Part shown: in pieces, positions 9,010 through 16,944 of the stretch
Layout of the letters: every line of letters starts with the position of its first letter
How positions within the stretch are numbered: the stretch's first letter is position 1
Assembly: GCA_023423335.1 (NCBI GenBank)
Contig: JAFAFU010000067.1
Location: forward strand, 62,001-126,000
DNA: 64,000 nt
From: Bacillota bacterium
Lineage (GTDB): Bacteria > Bacillota > Clostridia > Lachnospirales > Lachnospiraceae
Direction of reading: 5' to 3'
Made by a program: the position numbers and the translations under genes
Notes under the pieces: model-generated
Told to the model about the DNA's origin: nothing
Database searches by the model: none
What the model saw: the letters and a program-made list of their open reading frames with translations, nothing else

Positions 9010-9526
9010 TGCTTCCTATGCGGGGATTTCCCGGAGCAGTTCCGGCACCCGGAATTATTCCATAGCTTTCATCGGACTCTTTCAGGTAGTTGCGATACGG
9101 TCAGTATTCAGCAATTACCTGATTTTATGCGTATTGAAGCGTTAAAATAAAACCTTTGCTCCGGGATAATACTATGAAAACAAACCATGATAAAGAATAT
9201 GATAAAATCCGCAGACTTATCTTACGATTCAGGTGTCAAAAGCCCTTCGAGAGTCATGGCTTCGTCAATTTGTACATTCACTAACTATATTAAAGTGATA
9301 CAGGACATAGTTCGATGAGCAACTGTTATGAAGTCGTTGGTACTTAGGGCCTGTGTTTTAGGGCCTTACGTACCACTACGTACTTCATCCAAGCAAAAGC
9401 GTGTTGTGAATGAACTATGTTTTGTATCACTATTACCAGCTAAATTGTAGAAATTGACGGACCATATGTTTGAATTGGCTTTTAACACATGAATTATTTT
9501 AGGATTTTGCGGAGGAATGGGGCATT
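9010..9526. other. Intergenic region with repeat element B
   Basis: A 517-bp gap. Just after the GerMN gene a short GC stem TTCCGG-CAC-CCGGAA (9040-9054) could be a weak terminator. 9056-9225 shows no recognisable structure or gene. 9226-9495 is the long form of the palindromic repeat, which ends 31 bp before the next start codon. Confidence 0.6.
9226..9495 (+). repeat. Palindromic MITE-like element, copy B (long form with apex module)
   Basis: Terminal inverted repeats are ATTCAGGTGTCAAAAGCC at the left (from 9227) and the complement of ATTCATGTGTTAAAAGCC at the right (to 9494), 16 of 18 identical. The left arm (about 9226-9330) matches the reverse complement of copy A at roughly 85 percent by eye. 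The arms pair with each other, for example GTGATACAGGACATAGTT near 9297 with AACTATGTTTTGTATCAC near 9413. The centre (about 9339-9401) has GGGCC and TACGTA inverted motifs and resembles the centre of the element at 35719-35925. No open reading frame of note. Confidence 0.75.
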
Positions 9527-10759
9527 ATGAGTAAAGTATTTGTTGTCGGCGGAGGAGCCGCAGGAATGATGGCAGCAATCGCTGCGGCGGAAAGCGGCAA
9601 TCAGGTGGAGCTGTTTGAAAAAAATGAAAAACTGGGCAAAAAGCTGTATATTACCGGGAAAGGCAGATGCAACCTGACCAATGCCTGTGACAGGGATACC
9701 TTCTTTGAGCATGTTGTCTCAAATCCGAAATTTATGTACCGGTCCTTCAGCCGCTTCAATAACTATGATACGATAGACTTTTTTGAGAAGCTGGGATTAC
9801 CGGTTAAAATCGAGCGGGGTAACCGGGCATTTCCGGCATCGGACAAATCCTCCGATGTCATCTCGGTCTTAAAACAGGAGTTGAACCGGCTGGGTGTAAG
9901 CATTCGCTTTCATAGTGAGGTAGCCGAGATCCTGCTTAAAGACGGTGCCTTCTATGGCCTGAAGCTTAAAAAAAGTCAGGAGCTCTTATATGCGGATAAA
10001 GTAATTATAGCAACGGGAGGTCTGTCCTATCCCCTGACCGGTTCCACCGGAGACGGATATCGGTTTGCAAAGGAATTGGGGCACTCAGTTACCGAGCTTT
10101 CCCCTTCTCTGGTGCCAATCCATGTGACTGAGCCTTATGTTAAGGAGCTGATGGGCTTATCCTTAAAAAATGTTGAGGTTCTGGTCAATTCCGGAGAGAA
10201 ACAGCTGTACCGGGAGTTCGGAGAACTGCTGTTTACCCACTTCGGAGTCAGCGGTCCGGTCATCTTAAGCGCCAGCAGCCATATCATCAAAAACCTAAAA
10301 AACAGAGAGCCGCTCACCTTAAGCATTGACTTAAAACCGGCCCTGTCGGAGGAACAGCTGGATGCCAGAATTTTGAGGGATTTTGAACAATTTAAAAACA
10401 AACAATTTAAGAATTCCCTTGACCAGCTCTTGCCAAATAAACTAATTGATGTTATTATTCGTCTAAGCCTTATTGATCCGGAGAAACAGGTTAATTCCAT
10501 TACGAAGGAGGAACGGCTGAGGCTGATCAGGCTCTTAAAGAGACTGACCTTCCATATCGGCAGGCTCAGCGATTACAATCAGGCGGTAATAACCAGGGGC
10601 GGCGTTGATGTCAAAGAAATCAATCCATCCACAATGGAGTCCAAGCTGGCAGCCAATGTTTTTTTTGCCGGAGAGGTTCTCGATCTGGATGCCCTGACCG
10701 GCGGTTTTAATCTGCAGATTGCCTGGTCTACGGCATATCTTGCCGGTACCGGCCTGTGA
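9527..10759 (+). CDS. NAD(P)/FAD-dependent oxidoreductase, HI0933/YhiN (BaiN-like) family
   Basis: Flavoprotein of 410 residues. The N-terminal dinucleotide-binding fold VVGGGAAGMMAAIAAA (GxGxxG type) is followed by the family signature KLYITGKGRCNLTNAC. A second glycine-rich region, IATGGLSYPLTGSTGDG, and the C-terminal FAGEVLDLDALTGGFNLQIA complete the FAD site. Some family members reduce bile-acid intermediates (BaiN), but most are of unknown function, so the substrate is not assigned. GGAGG lies 9 bp before ATG 9527. In Clostridia this gene commonly precedes cmk and ispH, as here. Confidence 0.9.
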   Translation: MSKVFVVGGGAAGMMAAIAAAESGNQVELFEKNEKLGKKLYITGKGRCNLTNACDRDTFFEHVVSNPKFMYRSFSRFNNYDTIDFFEKLGLPVKIERGNRAFPASDKSSDVISVLKQELNRLGVSIRFHSEVAEILLKDGAFYGLKLKKSQELLYADKVIIATGGLSYPLTGSTGDGYRFAKELGHSVTELSPSLVPIHVTEPYVKELMGLSLKNVEVLVNSGEKQLYREFGELLFTHFGVSGPVILSASSHIIKNLKNREPLTLSIDLKPALSEEQLDARILRDFEQFKNKQFKNSLDQLLPNKLIDVIIRLSLIDPEKQVNSITKEERLRLIRLLKRLTFHIGRLSDYNQAVITRGGVDVKEINPSTMESKLAANVFFAGEVLDLDALTGGFNLQIAWSTAYLAGTGL

Positions 10760-10883
10760 GGCCTGCATAATCAAAGCGTCTAAGCACGCTTGGCACAAAC
10801 GAATGTAAAGGGCAGGCACAAACCAACTCAAAGGACAGGTATATTAGGTTAGTATGAAATGAGCAAGAATTGAGGTTAATCAT

Positions 10884-11555
10884 ATGAAATATTACAGTAT
10901 TGCGATCGACGGACCTGCCGGTGCGGGAAAAAGTACGATTGCTAAACAGATCGCAAAAGCTTTGGATTTTATCTATGTGGATACGGGTGCCATGTACCGG
11001 GCTATGGCTTTATATTTTATACGAAATGATATTAAAGCGACAGACAGGGAACGGATCGAAAAAGCCTGCCCCGATGTAAATGTTACGATAGAATATAAGA
11101 ACGGAGAGCAGCTGGTCGTCCTGAACGGAGAGAATGTCAATGATTTGATCCGGACAGAAGAGGTTGGCAACATGGCCAGCGCTAGCTCAGTGAATAAGGT
11201 GGTCCGCCTAAAGCTGGTAGAACTTCAGCAGAGCCTGGCAAAAAAAGAAAACGTTGTCATGGATGGCCGTGACATCGGTACCTATGTGCTCCCGGAAGCC
11301 GACTTAAAGATTTATCTTACGGCCAGTACAAAGGAACGCGCCAAAAGAAGGTATGAGGAGCTTGCACTGAAGGGCAATTCTGCCGATTTAGAGCTGATAG
11401 AGAAGGATATCATTGAACGGGATCACAGAGATATGACCAGGGAATTTGCCCCGCTGAAAAAGGCGGAGGATGCCATCTGCCTGGATACCTCCAATATGCC
11501 GGTGGAGGAAGTGGTCGCCACAATATTGCATTATTTTCAAAAAGTAATTTCATAA
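10884..11555 (+). CDS. cmk: Cytidylate kinase
   Basis: Phosphorylates CMP and dCMP with ATP in pyrimidine nucleotide metabolism. The protein has 223 residues. The P-loop IDGPAGAGKSTIAKQIA is at the N-terminus, YVDTGAMYRAMA follows, and VVMDGRDIGTYVLPEADLKI carries the conserved Asp-Gly-Arg-Asp-Ile-Gly motif. The usual basic lid KERAKRRYEE is present. A weak GAGGTTA ribosome-binding site precedes ATG 10884. It is 47 bp upstream of ispH-rpsA in the conserved cmk-ispH order. Confidence 0.95.
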   Translation: MKYYSIAIDGPAGAGKSTIAKQIAKALDFIYVDTGAMYRAMALYFIRNDIKATDRERIEKACPDVNVTIEYKNGEQLVVLNGENVNDLIRTEEVGNMASASSVNKVVRLKLVELQQSLAKKENVVMDGRDIGTYVLPEADLKIYLTASTKERAKRRYEELALKGNSADLELIEKDIIERDHRDMTREFAPLKKAEDAICLDTSNMPVEEVVATILHYFQKVIS

Positions 11556-11602
11556 AAGATGATGCAGGCTTATCTTAAATAACTGGTAAGGAGTTGGATT
11601 AC

Positions 11603-13570
11603 TTGAACATAAAGATTGCGGACAGTGCCGGTTTCTGTTTTGGGGTAAAACGGGCGATTGATATGGTATATGAAGAAGCCGCAGAGCACGGACCTGTCTA
11701 TACTTACGGGCCTTTGATCCATAATGAGGAAGTTATTTCGGATCTGGAGAAACAGGGTGTCCGGACCATAGAAAACCTGGAAGAATTAAAAGAGCTGCCA
11801 AAGGGAACAATAATCATACGTTCCCATGGAGTTTCCGAAGCCGTTTATAACGAAATGAGCTCCTACGGCCATAAAATAATGAATGCAACCTGTCCCTATG
11901 TACTTAAAATCCATAAAATCGTCAGGGAACATTCCAAACAGGGCAGGCATATCCTGATTTTTGGTAAGAGTTCCCATCCGGAAATCCAGGGTATCATCGG
12001 CTGGTGTAAAGCGCCAGACCAAAAGCAGGAAGCAGAGGATGAAATTACCGGTCCGGGCTGCACTGTAATAGAAGATTTATCAGAAGCAGAGAATTTTAAT
12101 CTGCCTCTCGACAGGAAGCTGTGCATCGTGGCACAGACGACATTTAATTACAATAAATTTCAAGAATTAGTTGAAATTATATCAAAAAAGGGTTATGATA
12201 TACTTGTTTTAAATACGATTTGCAACGCCACGCAGACCCGGCAGGCCGCTGCTTACCAGCTGGCAAAAGAGTCGGATGCTATGATTGTGATTGGCGGAAA
12301 AGAGAGCTCGAATACGAAAAAGCTCTATGAAATCTGTAAAAATGAATGTGAAAATACTTACTATATACAGAAGCTTGATGACCTGGATTTAAATTCGTTT
12401 AAATCTTATCGGAACGTAGGTATTACAGCAGGGGCTTCGACCCCAAACAAAATTATCAAGGAGGTTCTTACCGCTATGTCAGAAAAGAGTTTTGAACAAT
12501 TATTGGAGGAAGAGAAAGTAGTAGAAATAAACAACGGTGATGTTGTAGAAGGAATTGTCTTGGGTGTCAAGGAAGATGAGATCATCTTAAATATAGGCTA
12601 CAAGTCGGAAGGTATCATTACCAGGAATGAATACACAAACACACCTAATTTAGATCTTACCACTGTTGTAAATGTCGGTGATAAGATGCAGGCGAAGATT
12701 TTAAAGGTAAATGACGGTGAGGGACAGGTTGCCCTAACCTATAAGAGACTTGCTGCCGAGAAGGGCAACAAGAGACTGGAGGAGGCCTTCAATAACCATG
12801 AGGTTCTCACTGCCAAGGTTGCAGCCGTATTAAACGGAGGCTTAAGCGTTATTGTTGACGAGGCAAGAGTATTCATCCCCGCCAGCCTTATTTCCGACAG
12901 TTATGAGAAGGATTTAACCAAATATGCCGGCGAGACAATTGAATTTGTAATCACTGAGTTTAATCCCAAGAAGAGAAGAATTATCGGCGACCGCAAGCAG
13001 TTGATTGTTGCCAAGAGAGAATCCCTGAAAAAGGATTTGTTTGAGAAGCTGCAGGTTGGAATGACTGTTACCGGAACAGTTAAGAATATTACTGATTTCG
13101 GTGCATTCATTGATTTAGGCGGAGCTGACGGTCTTCTGCATATTTCCGAAATGTCCTGGGGCAGAGTTGAGAATCCGAAGAAGGCTTTCAAGGTCGGCGA
13201 TACGGTAACGGCATTCGTAAAGGATATCCAAGGTGAGAAGATTGCACTCAGCTTAAAGTTTGAGGATCAAAATCCCTGGCTGAATGCGGAGACGAAATAC
13301 GGAGTTGGCAATGTGGTAACCGGTACGGTGGCCAGAATGACGGATTTCGGCGCGTTCATCGAGCTGGAGGCCGGTATTGATGCACTGCTTCATGTATCCC
13401 AGATTTCCAGAGAGCATGTTGAAAAGCCTGCCAATGCATTAAAGATCGGACAGGAGATTACTGCCAAGGTTGTGGAGTTCAATAAGGAAGATAAGAAGAT
13501 ATCCTTAAGCATCAAGGCTTTGGAGGCTCCTGAGAAGGAAGCGGAAGTGGAAGCAGAGGTACAGGAATAA
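11603..13570 (+). CDS. ispH: Fused IspH (HMBPP reductase) and ribosomal protein S1-like protein
   Basis: Bifunctional protein of 655 residues. Residues about 1-290 are 4-hydroxy-3-methylbut-2-enyl diphosphate reductase, the last step of the MEP isoprenoid pathway, with Fe-S cysteines at Cys12 (AGFCFGVKRAI), Cys97 (NATCPYV) and Cys207 (NTICNATQTRQ), plus IRSHGV and TAGASTPNKIIKE. Residues about 295-650 hold four S1 RNA-binding repeats; the third and fourth contain ITDFGAFIDL and MTDFGAFIEL. The start is TTG 11603, 9 bp after AAGGAG; the earlier TTG at 11594 directly abuts that site. The fusion is known in Clostridia. Whether the S1 part serves the ribosome is inferred. Confidence 0.94.
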   Translation: MNIKIADSAGFCFGVKRAIDMVYEEAAEHGPVYTYGPLIHNEEVISDLEKQGVRTIENLEELKELPKGTIIIRSHGVSEAVYNEMSSYGHKIMNATCPYVLKIHKIVREHSKQGRHILIFGKSSHPEIQGIIGWCKAPDQKQEAEDEITGPGCTVIEDLSEAENFNLPLDRKLCIVAQTTFNYNKFQELVEIISKKGYDILVLNTICNATQTRQAAAYQLAKESDAMIVIGGKESSNTKKLYEICKNECENTYYIQKLDDLDLNSFKSYRNVGITAGASTPNKIIKEVLTAMSEKSFEQLLEEEKVVEINNGDVVEGIVLGVKEDEIILNIGYKSEGIITRNEYTNTPNLDLTTVVNVGDKMQAKILKVNDGEGQVALTYKRLAAEKGNKRLEEAFNNHEVLTAKVAAVLNGGLSVIVDEARVFIPASLISDSYEKDLTKYAGETIEFVITEFNPKKRRIIGDRKQLIVAKRESLKKDLFEKLQVGMTVTGTVKNITDFGAFIDLGGADGLLHISEMSWGRVENPKKAFKVGDTVTAFVKDIQGEKIALSLKFEDQNPWLNAETKYGVGNVVTGTVARMTDFGAFIELEAGIDALLHVSQISREHVEKPANALKIGQEITAKVVEFNKEDKKISLSIKALEAPEKEAEVEAEVQE

Positions 13571-13645
13571 TTATCATAGCGCTTAATTACGAATGAATTT
13601 TATACGTGCGCAAGTCGTACGTATGGACCTTAAGGAGATAAAGGC

Positions 13646-14425
13646 GTGCTGGACAGTTATGAAGCATTTAAACAATCGATTTACGGACTTACCAGTATCG
13701 ATTTGAATTACTACAAGGAACGTCAGATGAAACGTCGTATTGACGCCCTGATTGCTAAGCACGGAATTGCCACTTATGCCGATTATGTAATTAAACTCAA
13801 AACGGATAAAGCGGCATACGACGAATTCATCAATTACATTACGATTAATGTATCCGAGTTTTACCGTAATCCGGAGCAATGGGTGTTGTTGGAAAAAGAA
13901 GTGTTGCCTTATCTGTTCGAGCATTTCGGCACGAATTTAAAAATCTGGAGCGCGGCTTGCTCCACCGGGGACGAACCTTATTCCCTGGCCATGCTCTTAT
14001 CCAAATTCATGCCCTTAAGTAAGATTAAGATTTATGCAACCGATATAGACAGGCTGGTCATGGAGAAAGCCAGAATCGGGCTGTACCATGTTAAGAGCCT
14101 GAAGTCATTACCTCAGGAATTTCTTTCGAAATATTTTGTCCAGGTAAATGACAGAACATATCAGATTTCCGATTCCATTAAAGCATGTGTGGAATTTAAA
14201 CAGCATGATTTGTTAAAGGATCCCTATCCGAAGGATTGTGATCTGATTATCTGCCGTAATGTTTTGATTTATTTTACGGACGAAGCCAAGAATAAGATTT
14301 ACGCGGATTTCCACAGCGCATTAAAAAAGAATGCACTCTTATTCGTAGGCAGTACGGAACAGATGATTCAGGCGGCCCAGATCGGTTATCTGAACCATAG
14401 ATCCTTCTTCTATAAAAAAATGTAA
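13646..14425 (+). CDS. CheR-type protein-glutamate O-methyltransferase, stand-alone
   Basis: SAM-dependent methyltransferase of 259 residues. An N-terminal helical CheR domain (about 1-75) is followed by the catalytic domain with IWSAACSTGDEPYSLAMLL, the SAM motif, then KIYATDID and CDLIICRNVLIYFTDEAKN. CheR enzymes methylate glutamates of chemoreceptors. The start codon is GTG 13646 with AAGGAG 8 bp upstream. No receptor, CheB, CheA or flagellar gene is in the window, so its target is unknown. A 7-bp GC stem-loop at 14434-14466 follows the gene. Confidence 0.9.
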   Translation: MLDSYEAFKQSIYGLTSIDLNYYKERQMKRRIDALIAKHGIATYADYVIKLKTDKAAYDEFINYITINVSEFYRNPEQWVLLEKEVLPYLFEHFGTNLKIWSAACSTGDEPYSLAMLLSKFMPLSKIKIYATDIDRLVMEKARIGLYHVKSLKSLPQEFLSKYFVQVNDRTYQISDSIKACVEFKQHDLLKDPYPKDCDLIICRNVLIYFTDEAKNKIYADFHSALKKNALLFVGSTEQMIQAAQIGYLNHRSFFYKKM

Positions 14426-14433
14426 TTAACCCG

Positions 14434-14469
14434 CAGCTGTGCGAAGTGAGCTACTTTGTACAGCTGTTT
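14434..14469 (+). terminator. Possible terminator after cheR-like gene
   Basis: CAGCTGT (14434-14440) pairs with ACAGCTG (14460-14466), with an inner AAGT/ACTT pair, and is followed by a short run of three T. The tail is short, so this is a weak call. Confidence 0.4.
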
Positions 14470-14497
14470 CAAGTTGTGAAAAAGTGATAATTTATAG

Positions 14498-14526
14498 TTG
14501 ATTTTTGATATGATATCGAGTATATT
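14498..14526 (+). promoter_or_regulatory. Sigma-A promoter for plsX-acpP
   Basis: TTGATT (14498-14503) and TATATT (14521-14526) are separated by exactly 17 bp. The predicted transcript start is about 175 bp upstream of plsX, leaving a long structured leader. No rpmF or yceD gene lies in this gap, although those genes commonly precede plsX in Firmicutes. Confidence 0.55.
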
Positions 14527-14618
14527 GATTAATAGGTTAGCAGAATCATCCTGCATACTATCTTAGTAAGCTATGTAAGAGAAGCGCGGGATCACATATG
14601 CGTAGTTTATGGAGAATA

Positions 14619-14707
14619 GGTTGAAAAAACATTTTCAACCGGCAAAAAGCACGATAATGTGCTTTTCGCTTGGTATTTAAGCTGCCTTCGGCAGCATGGA
14701 GGTTACA
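14619..14707 (+). repeat. Three-hairpin leader module before plsX (copy 1)
   Basis: Three consecutive stem-loops are visible: GGTTGAAAA/TTTTCAACC (14619-14640, perfect 9-bp stem), AAAAGCAC/GTGCTTTT (about 14645-14666) and GCTGCC-TTC-GGCAGC (14681-14695). The last is followed directly by ATGGAGGTTACA and the plsX start codon. The same order of hairpins and the same ribosome-binding context occur before rnhA at 56133-56227. Confidence 0.7.
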
Positions 14708-15721
14708 ATGCAGAGAGTTATTACGGTTGCGGTTGATGCAATGGGTGGCGACAATGCTCCGGGCGAGATCATAAAAGGTGCCGTGCTTGCAGTCCAGGAA
14801 AAGAAAGATATTAAAGTTCTTTTAGTTGGCAAGGAAGATGTCATTACACAAGGCCTTAGAGAGTATAATTATGATAGCAGGCAGATAGAGGTTGTACCGG
14901 CTGAAGAGATCATAACGAACAATGAAGCCCCGGTTATGGCAATCCGCCGTAAGAAAAATTCTTCCATTGTTGTTGCGCTGAATCTGGTTAAGAAGGGCGA
15001 TGCGGATGCCTTTGTGTCGGCCGGAAGCACCGGTGCCGTTCTGGCAGGCGGACAGCTGATTATAGGCAGAATCAAAGGCGTGGAGAGACCTCCGCTGACT
15101 CCTGTCATTCCTACCATCAATGGCGTGTCTCTGCTGGTTGATTGCGGTGCTAATGTGGATGCAAGACCCACCCACTTAGTTCAATTTGCAAGGATGGGTT
15201 CCATCTATATGGAGAATATCATCGGCATCAAAAATCCGAGAGTAGCAATTGTTAATATCGGAGCGGAAGAGGAAAAAGGAAACCAGCTGGTGAAGGAAAC
15301 CTTCCCGCTGCTGAAGGAATGCGGCGATATTAATTTTATCGGAAGTATTGAAGCCAGGGATATCCCTTATGGCGGTGCTGATGTCATTGTATGTGAGGCC
15401 TTTGTCGGCAATGTCATCCTTAAGTTATATGAAGGATTGGGTTCGGCGCTGATGAAGAAGATCAAACAGGGGCTGATGAGTACCACAAAGAGTAAAATCG
15501 GAGCATTATTAAGCAAGTCCGCATTAAAAGAAACTCTGAAGGATTTTGATTTTTCAAGATACGGAGGAGCGCCGTTGCTTGGATTAAACGGTCTGGTGGT
15601 GAAAACCCATGGCAGTTCCAAAAGCAATGAGATCCGGAACTCTATTTTCCAATGTGTTACCTTTACCGAGCAGAACATAAACGATAAAATAACTGCCAGA
15701 CTGGGCAGTGCAGAAGAATAA
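14708..15721 (+). CDS. plsX: Phosphate acyltransferase PlsX
   Basis: Converts acyl-ACP to acyl-phosphate, which PlsY (42786-43409 in this window) uses to start phospholipid synthesis. The protein has 337 residues. Family motifs are VAVDAMGGDNAPGEIIKGA at the N-terminus, FVSAGSTGAVLAG, the VDCGANVDARPTHLVQFA region and GADVIVCEAFVGNVILK. I chose ATG 14708 with GGAGGT 4 bp upstream; an ATG at 14696 overlaps the ribosome-binding site. It is followed by acpP after 94 bp. Confidence 0.95.
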   Translation: MQRVITVAVDAMGGDNAPGEIIKGAVLAVQEKKDIKVLLVGKEDVITQGLREYNYDSRQIEVVPAEEIITNNEAPVMAIRRKKNSSIVVALNLVKKGDADAFVSAGSTGAVLAGGQLIIGRIKGVERPPLTPVIPTINGVSLLVDCGANVDARPTHLVQFARMGSIYMENIIGIKNPRVAIVNIGAEEEKGNQLVKETFPLLKECGDINFIGSIEARDIPYGGADVIVCEAFVGNVILKLYEGLGSALMKKIKQGLMSTTKSKIGALLSKSALKETLKDFDFSRYGGAPLLGLNGLVVKTHGSSKSNEIRNSIFQCVTFTEQNINDKITARLGSAEE

Positions 15722-15815
15722 ACCGAAAGACATCTCTAACCGGGTATATAAGATAACTTGAATTCCTGCAATAAGCGAAGGAATTACCAAATAATAAAAA
15801 GAAGGGTGAATGATT

Positions 15816-16046
15816 ATGGAATTTGAAAAGCTGCAGAAAATTATCAGTGAAGTATTAAATGTAGAATCAGACGAAATTACAATGGAGACTACCTTCGTAG
15901 ATGATCTGGGTGCGGACTCCTTGGATTTATTCCAGATTATTATGGGAATTGAGGAAGAGTTCGATATTGAGATTGCGAACGAGGAAGCAGAGAACATTGT
16001 AACCGTTGCTGATGCAGTCGAGCAGATTAAGAACGCACTGAATTAA
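15816..16046 (+). CDS. acpP: Acyl carrier protein
   Basis: Small acidic carrier of fatty-acyl chains, 76 residues. The 4'-phosphopantetheine attachment site is Ser35 in DDLGADSLDLFQI. The start at ATG 15816 gives MEFEKLQKIISEVL with GAAGGG about 9 bp upstream; ATG 15810 is too close to that site. It lies between plsX and rnc and is followed by a strong terminator, so plsX-acpP probably form one transcription unit. Confidence 0.95.
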   Translation: MEFEKLQKIISEVLNVESDEITMETTFVDDLGADSLDLFQIIMGIEEEFDIEIANEEAENIVTVADAVEQIKNALN

Positions 16047-16116
16047 TTTTATTCATGACAAATGAAACAGCTTTAAGTTTCATGTTGTATTTCAGTTTTT
16101 CTATCAGTGGTATGTA

Positions 16117-16160
16117 AAAGCCCTGTGAATAAGGTTCGCCTTATTTAATTGGGCTTTTTC
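16117..16160 (+). terminator. Intrinsic terminator after acpP
   Basis: AAAAGCCC pairs with GGGCTTTTT, and an inner stem AATAAGG-TTCG-CCTTATT extends it. The T-run lies at 16154-16159. Confidence 0.85.
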
Positions 16161-16208
16161 AATACATGATTTATAGTTTACCTGTTGAAAGGAGGAGAGC
16201 GAAATAAC

Positions 16209-16922
16209 ATGATGGTACGTAAGAAGACCGAATCAATACAAATGGCCCTGGAGAATAAAATAAGGTATCATTTTTCTGATTCTTCATTATTACAGCATGC
16301 TTTAACTCACTCATCCTATGCAAATGAGATGAGAATGAATAAGGAAAGTAATAATGAACGCCTGGAGTATCTGGGAGATGCGGTACTGGAGCTTGTAACC
16401 AGTGAATACGTATATCGGGAATACAAGAATTTATCCGAGGGAGATTTAACAAAGCTGAGAGCCAGCATCGTATGTGAACAGACCTTATCATCCTGTGCCA
16501 GGGACTTGAATATCGGCGATTATCTGTTACTCGGCAAGGGGGAGGATTCTTCCGGAGGCCGGGAGAGGGAGTCCATTCTCTCCGATGCACTGGAAGCAGT
16601 CATCGGCGCAATCTATTTAGACGGTGGTTTTACTAATGCAAAAGAGTTTATCCAGAATTTTATCCTGTCCAGTATTAAGAATAAGGAGCTCTTTTTCGAT
16701 AGCAAGACTATCTTACAGGAAATCATCCAGAACGAGAATAATAAGCAGAAGATACGATATAAGCTGATCTCTGAGGAAGGGCCGGACCATAATAAGACCT
16801 TCACAATTGCGGTCTATATCGGCAATGAACAGATCGGCTGCGGCGTAGGCCGTACAAAGAAGGCTGCGGAACAGGAAGCAGCCTCCCGGGCGATTGGAAA
16901 GCTGCAAAAGAATAGAAAATAA
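16209..16922 (+). CDS. rnc: Ribonuclease III
   Basis: Double-strand RNA endonuclease for rRNA and mRNA processing. The protein has 237 residues. The catalytic domain has HSSYANEMR and the signature NERLEYLGDAVLELVTSEY; a second acidic site, ESILSDALEAVIGAIYLDGG, completes the metal-binding set. The C-terminal double-stranded RNA-binding domain (about 165-235) ends GRTKKAAEQEAASRAI. ATG 16209 follows the purine-rich site AAAGGAGGAGAG. The smc gene begins 22 bp downstream, the usual rnc-smc-ftsY order. Confidence 0.96.
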   Translation: MMVRKKTESIQMALENKIRYHFSDSSLLQHALTHSSYANEMRMNKESNNERLEYLGDAVLELVTSEYVYREYKNLSEGDLTKLRASIVCEQTLSSCARDLNIGDYLLLGKGEDSSGGRERESILSDALEAVIGAIYLDGGFTNAKEFIQNFILSSIKNKELFFDSKTILQEIIQNENNKQKIRYKLISEEGPDHNKTFTIAVYIGNEQIGCGVGRTKKAAEQEAASRAIGKLQKNRK

Positions 16923-16944
16923 TAATATTCGATGGGAGATTTAC

